DNA of 64,000 bases, taken from assembly GCA_030434875.1 (NCBI GenBank), contig JAUISW010000001.1, forward strand, positions 1,313,501-1,377,500, written 5' to 3'. Both the position numbers and the translations under genes were made by a program. Source of the DNA: Lachnospiraceae bacterium C1.1. GTDB lineage: Bacteria; Bacillota; Clostridia; Lachnospirales; Lachnospiraceae. Positions 60,666-64,000 of the stretch are shown here, piece after piece. The first letter of the stretch is position 1. Every line of letters begins with the position of its first letter. The notes beneath the pieces were generated by a model that ran no database searches, was not told the origin of the DNA, and saw only the letters and a list, made by a program, of their open reading frames with translations.

Positions 60666-60692
60666 TAAAAAAGAGCGTTACCTCGGAGTAAC
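60665..60692 (-). terminator. Terminator overlapping the cyclase stop
   Basis: GTTAC (60688-60692 on the minus strand) pairs with GTAAC (60677-60681), then GCTCTTTTTT follows. The stop codon lies inside the stem, so termination begins within the coding end. Confidence 0.55.
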
Positions 60693-62384
60693 ACCCTTCT
60701 CATTATGCCATTTTGCTTTATTTTTATACATTGCCTGGTCGGCACGTTCAAATACATCCCTGTAGGAATTGTCTGTATTAGGGTTATATATAGCCATTCC
60801 ATGAGCTATCGATATAGCTTCATACGGTTTTTCAGCTGTCTTTTTTTTTCTGTATGTCTCAACATCAAGTTTTTGCTCCAGATGCTTACGCTCCTCATAA
60901 GATTTATCCGTTAAGATCACTGCGAACTCATCTCCTCCGATCCTGTAAACAGGACTATGTTGAAAAACTCCGCATATGATGGAAGCGCACTTTTTCACTG
61001 CAATATCTCCGGCCTCATGCCCATAAGTATCATTTATCGGCTTTAGGAAATTCAGATCACACATGACGACTGCAAATTCCAGTTTTTCCTGCTTTTCAAT
61101 TTTAGACTGGATCGTTTCAATATCAACGACATAAGAAGCCTTGTTTTTCACCTTGGTTAATTCATCCTGAAAAGCCATGGTGCTCATTTTTCTCCGAAAT
61201 TCCTTAAGCTGATCATTTGTCTGAATGAAAGCGTCCGTAAGGATTCTTATCTCTGTAATATTTGAATCAGGAAAATCTATCTTAGTCCTCCCTTCCCCTA
61301 TATCAAGCGCAGCACGTGTAAGCTTTTTTAACGGACTCACTATAGATTTCGAATTATAAAAAGTATAAATCACAAAAACGCTGCCAGCAAGAAGCATTAG
61401 AAAGATAATAAAATTTGTAACTTTGATCTTATCGGCATAAAGCGTCTGCAGATCATTGTAAACTATCAGCTTCATATTATTCTTAAGGCTGACAAATGCC
61501 ATCAGTTTATCTGTACCGTTTTCCTTAAAGGAAATAAGTTCTCCCATCGAACTCTTATTATTCAGAAGCTCTTTGTTTTTACCAAAATCAAAACGGTTTG
61601 AGCTCACTTCCCGGATCGCGCTATTTGGGCTTGGAATATAGAAAGTGTCATTATCAGTTGAACATATATACGAACGTGTTCCATCTGATGTGATCATATT
61701 ATCGACATGCTCAACTATCTTACGGAAGTTGATATCCATACCTACTATACATATAAATTCATTATCCCTATATACAGGAATAACATATGAAACCATAAAA
61801 ATGTCGAGATTTTTATTATGATAAGGTTCAATCCAGGTCGGATAACCGTTTTCCTTTGGAATATAAAACCAGCCAACATGCTCGATATCATCTTTATCAT
61901 ACTTACTGATATCAGTGAGCGGTATTTTTATCATCCTGTCTAAAAAATCCCGCATATAAAGAAAGCCATCCTGTTTTCCACCGGTATATTCAGGATTAAA
62001 GAATACATAATTTGCAAATGCAAATTCATTATTTCCTGTTGAAGAGGTAAATACACTTTCAATTTCACGGAATAATTGTCTGCGCATTGCAGGATCTTTC
62101 AAATCCGAAGAATCTTCTCCATAATTTTCGATAAAGGCAGACATTTCCGACACCTGTGATTCTATATGGAACATGATCTGATCAAGTTCCATTCCCTGAT
62201 TATTTGAAAGGAGTGTCAGATTTCGACTAACATTCTTCTGAATAATATTATCTAAATGCATATATACGGTTACGATAACGATTGTAGCAGTAATAAACAT
62301 AAAAAGTGCAAACCCTATCATCAGGTGACTTTTTATGGAAAAATATCTCTTGCCTTTTTTCTCCTTACCTTTTTCCTGCAGCAT
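60678..62384 (-). CDS. Membrane diguanylate cyclase with extracytoplasmic Cache sensor
   Basis: This 568-residue sensor has a membrane helix at about 22-45, a dCache-type sensory region (for example YVFFNPEYTGGKQDGFLYMR and GWFYIPKENGYPTWIEPYHN), a second membrane helix at about 325-345, a HAMP segment and a C-terminal GGDEF domain. The active site reads YRIGGDEFAVIL, with DELTKVKNKASY before it and NDTYGHEAGD between, so it should make cyclic-di-GMP. It starts 21 bases after the chemoreceptor gene with GAGAGGAT upstream, so both probably respond to related signals. Confidence 0.92.
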   Translation of the reverse strand: MLQEKGKEKKGKRYFSIKSHLMIGFALFMFITATIVIVTVYMHLDNIIQKNVSRNLTLLSNNQGMELDQIMFHIESQVSEMSAFIENYGEDSSDLKDPAMRRQLFREIESVFTSSTGNNEFAFANYVFFNPEYTGGKQDGFLYMRDFLDRMIKIPLTDISKYDKDDIEHVGWFYIPKENGYPTWIEPYHNKNLDIFMVSYVIPVYRDNEFICIVGMDINFRKIVEHVDNMITSDGTRSYICSTDNDTFYIPSPNSAIREVSSNRFDFGKNKELLNNKSSMGELISFKENGTDKLMAFVSLKNNMKLIVYNDLQTLYADKIKVTNFIIFLMLLAGSVFVIYTFYNSKSIVSPLKKLTRAALDIGEGRTKIDFPDSNITEIRILTDAFIQTNDQLKEFRRKMSTMAFQDELTKVKNKASYVVDIETIQSKIEKQEKLEFAVVMCDLNFLKPINDTYGHEAGDIAVKKCASIICGVFQHSPVYRIGGDEFAVILTDKSYEERKHLEQKLDVETYRKKKTAEKPYEAISIAHGMAIYNPNTDNSYRDVFERADQAMYKNKAKWHNEKGVTPR

Positions 62385-62405
62385 AAATATCCTCTCGATA
62401 TATAT

Positions 62406-64000
62406 TTATTCCCTTACCGCAAATTTAGATATTTCATAATCCAGTGCTGCTGCCTTATCCTGAGCCTTTTGCGATGCTTCTTCAAGATCTGCTGTTTCCA
62501 GCCGGATATCGACAATACTTTTAGCTATTCCTTCAACTCCAAGCGCTCCCTGTCCGCTTACATCACTTATCTGCCCTATTGACGCAATAAGTGAATCAAT
62601 ATCAACCTGAAGATTTCCTGCAATTTCAACGATCGTATTAAATGTCTCATCTACATAGTCCGCATAATTTGAGCTCTCTGTCTGAAAATCTTTCGGAAGC
62701 TTTTCTGTCAGATTCAAATTTCCATTTCTTAAATCAACAAGTTTACGCGAAACCTGGGCAAGTCCCTCTACCGAAGCTACAACCTCAGATGTGATCTGTC
62801 TGATCCTGCCCACAGCCTCTGCCGAATCCTCTGATAGAGTTCTGATCTCATCCGCAACTACTGAGAAGCCTCTCCCGGCTTCTCCTGCTCTTGCGGCCTC
62901 TATAGCTGCATTTAAGGCCAGCAGATTTGTCTGATTCATTATTCCCATTATTGAATCACTTAAAGCATTTATCTCCTGAACAACTTTTACCTTTTCTAGG
63001 GAGTTTTCAAGTTCTGCCTTCAATTCACTTTCTGATAGATTTGAAGCAATATTTCCAGCAGATTTATTTGATGAATCAGCTTCTGATGACAATTCATTTT
63101 GAAAATCTTCCATTTTCTGATGGATTCCACGGACTTTCTCGGCTGATTCCTTTACTCTGAGATAAAGAGCTTCTGTTCCCTTATCAACTTCAACGGCAAA
63201 AGAAGTGATCTGATCCATAGATGCAGCAGTCTCTGTAAGCCCTGCCGAAAGTTCCTCTGAATTGGCAGATACATCATCTATATGGGAATTAACCTTTGTT
63301 ATAGCTGATTCTACAGCATACATATTCTCATCTAAAACCTCAGCCATTCCCTTTACGCTGCCGATCAGCTTTCCGACTGAATCTTTTAAAAATTCCAGTT
63401 CAGTTGCAAGATCTCCGAAATCATCTTTTCTGTTCAGCATGTCTTCGGATATAACGGTAGTGAAATCACCGCCGGCCATACTTTCAATATATGTATAGCA
63501 GACACCCAGTGCCTTTGTTATAGATTTTGATATCTTTCTTGAAACCGTAAATGCAATTACGCATATGATTATCGATATAACCAGAGTTGTAAGCACGATA
63601 GCCATAACCCTTTTAGTCATAGACCAGATCAGATTTTTAATTGCCTCATCCACATCATTTACATAGTTTCCGGTTCCAATAACCCATCCGGTCTTTTCAT
63701 TATAAATACTGTAGGCTCTCTTAGGCAGTGGTTCTGATTCACCTTTTTTTGCAAATTTATAATCAACATAGCCTCCGCCGGCTTTTCCTGCTTTTATGAT
63801 CGCTGCAACAAATTCAAATCCGTCTGCATCCGTTGCATGCAGTCTCATTGTTCCCTCTGTTTCACTTCCTAAAAGAACAACATTAGTACCATCCTCTTTA
63901 TCAGCCCAAAAATATCCATCTTCACCATACCGAATGGATCTTAAAGCCTTTGCGGCGCTGTCAATTGCCTCTTCTTCTGTTAATTCTCCGTTCTCAGCTG
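62406..64000 (-). CDS. Methyl-accepting chemotaxis protein with Cache domain (5' part outside window)
   Basis: The frame stays open to base 64000, so the gene starts beyond the window. The first internal ATG, at 63848, lies inside the sensor domain. The visible part has a single-Cache-type sensor ([36 protein letters not shown]), one membrane helix ([20 protein letters not shown]), a HAMP region and the long signalling coiled coil. The coiled-coil tip reads [20 protein letters not shown] and [15 protein letters not shown]. It should relay ligand signals to CheA/CheW. It ends ISKFAVRE without a CheR-docking pentapeptide. Confidence 0.93.
   Translation of the reverse strand, partial: AENGELTEEEAIDSAAKALRSIRYGEDGYFWADKEDGTNVVLLGSETEGTMRLHATDADGFEFVAAIIKAGKAGGGYVDYKFAKKGESEPLPKRAYSIYNEKTGWVIGTGNYVNDVDEAIKNLIWSMTKRVMAIVLTTLVISIIICVIAFTVSRKISKSITKALGVCYTYIESMAGGDFTTVISEDMLNRKDDFGDLATELEFLKDSVGKLIGSVKGMAEVLDENMYAVESAITKVNSHIDDVSANSEELSAGLTETAASMDQITSFAVEVDKGTEALYLRVKESAEKVRGIHQKMEDFQNELSSEADSSNKSAGNIASNLSESELKAELENSLEKVKVVQEINALSDSIMGIMNQTNLLALNAAIEAARAGEAGRGFSVVADEIRTLSEDSAEAVGRIRQITSEVVASVEGLAQVSRKLVDLRNGNLNLTEKLPKDFQTESSNYADYVDETFNTIVEIAGNLQVDIDSLIASIGQISDVSGQGALGVEGIAKSIVDIRLETADLEEASQKAQDKAAALDYEISKFAVRE

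Overview
The window reads as chromosomal DNA from a low-GC anaerobic Firmicute of the Lachnospiraceae, probably close to Butyrivibrio. The evidence is a fused accD-accA gene inside a FabK-type fatty-acid cluster, the gene chain asp23-nusB-xseA-xseB-ispA-dxs-tlyA-nadK-argR-recN, a pyrB-pyrI pair, RqcH, TreB/TreC/TreR and DUF5050. The assignment is inferred from gene content, not from a marker gene. No rRNA, tRNA, CRISPR, transposase or prophage gene is visible. Almost every gene lies on the minus strand. The plus-strand exceptions are treR, a transporter pseudogene, corA, lysR, an SGNH esterase and a DUF5050 protein.

Layout. 1-2397: rRNA methyltransferase (partial), a small unknown protein, a lipoprotein with an EndoU-type nuclease domain, a 52-codon fragment resembling an MBL-hydrolase tail, and a YjbR-alkyltransferase fusion, all in one direction. 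2487-6592: trehalose uptake and cleavage (treB, treC) with divergent treR and four operator-like dyads. 6606-9226: a broken SMR/EamA gene, an EamA permease and a MATE exporter with a hairpin leader. 9464-11244: yqeY and corA. 11353-15284: L-tartrate dehydratase (ttdA, ttdB), a DASS carrier and a divergent LysR regulator. 15896-17449: a cytoplasmic CE12-like esterase.

17401-43194 is a long housekeeping block read right to left: hisS, aspS, a small unknown gene, the type II fatty-acid genes fabK-fabD-fabG-fabF-fabZ-accDA-fabH, prfC, a transglutaminase lipoprotein, asp23, nusB, exonuclease VII, the isoprenoid genes ispA and dxs, tlyA, nadK, argR, recN, glgA and rqcH. Many neighbours overlap or abut, so they are probably translationally coupled. 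43333-50781 holds a glyoxalase-II-like hydrolase, the bifunctional (p)ppGpp enzyme, thyA, a degenerate GGDEF-EAL membrane protein and an ABC-F ATPase. 50880-57693 groups a HAD phosphatase, polyphosphate kinase, Ppx/GppA, a DUF815 ATPase and PheA. 57973-64000 has DUF5050, pyrI, pyrB, an active-looking diguanylate cyclase and a chemoreceptor cut by the window edge.

The least explained material is intergenic. Two homologous multi-hairpin elements (11256-11350 and 57735-57880) lie in unrelated settings. Two arrays of about five consecutive hairpins (15654-15850 and 60536-60665) and one larger hairpin (10069-10134) look similar in style. The best protein-level leads are the EndoU lipoprotein with a possible partner gene, the ABC-F protein that has lost its second Walker A lysine, and the catalytically degenerate GGDEF-EAL protein.
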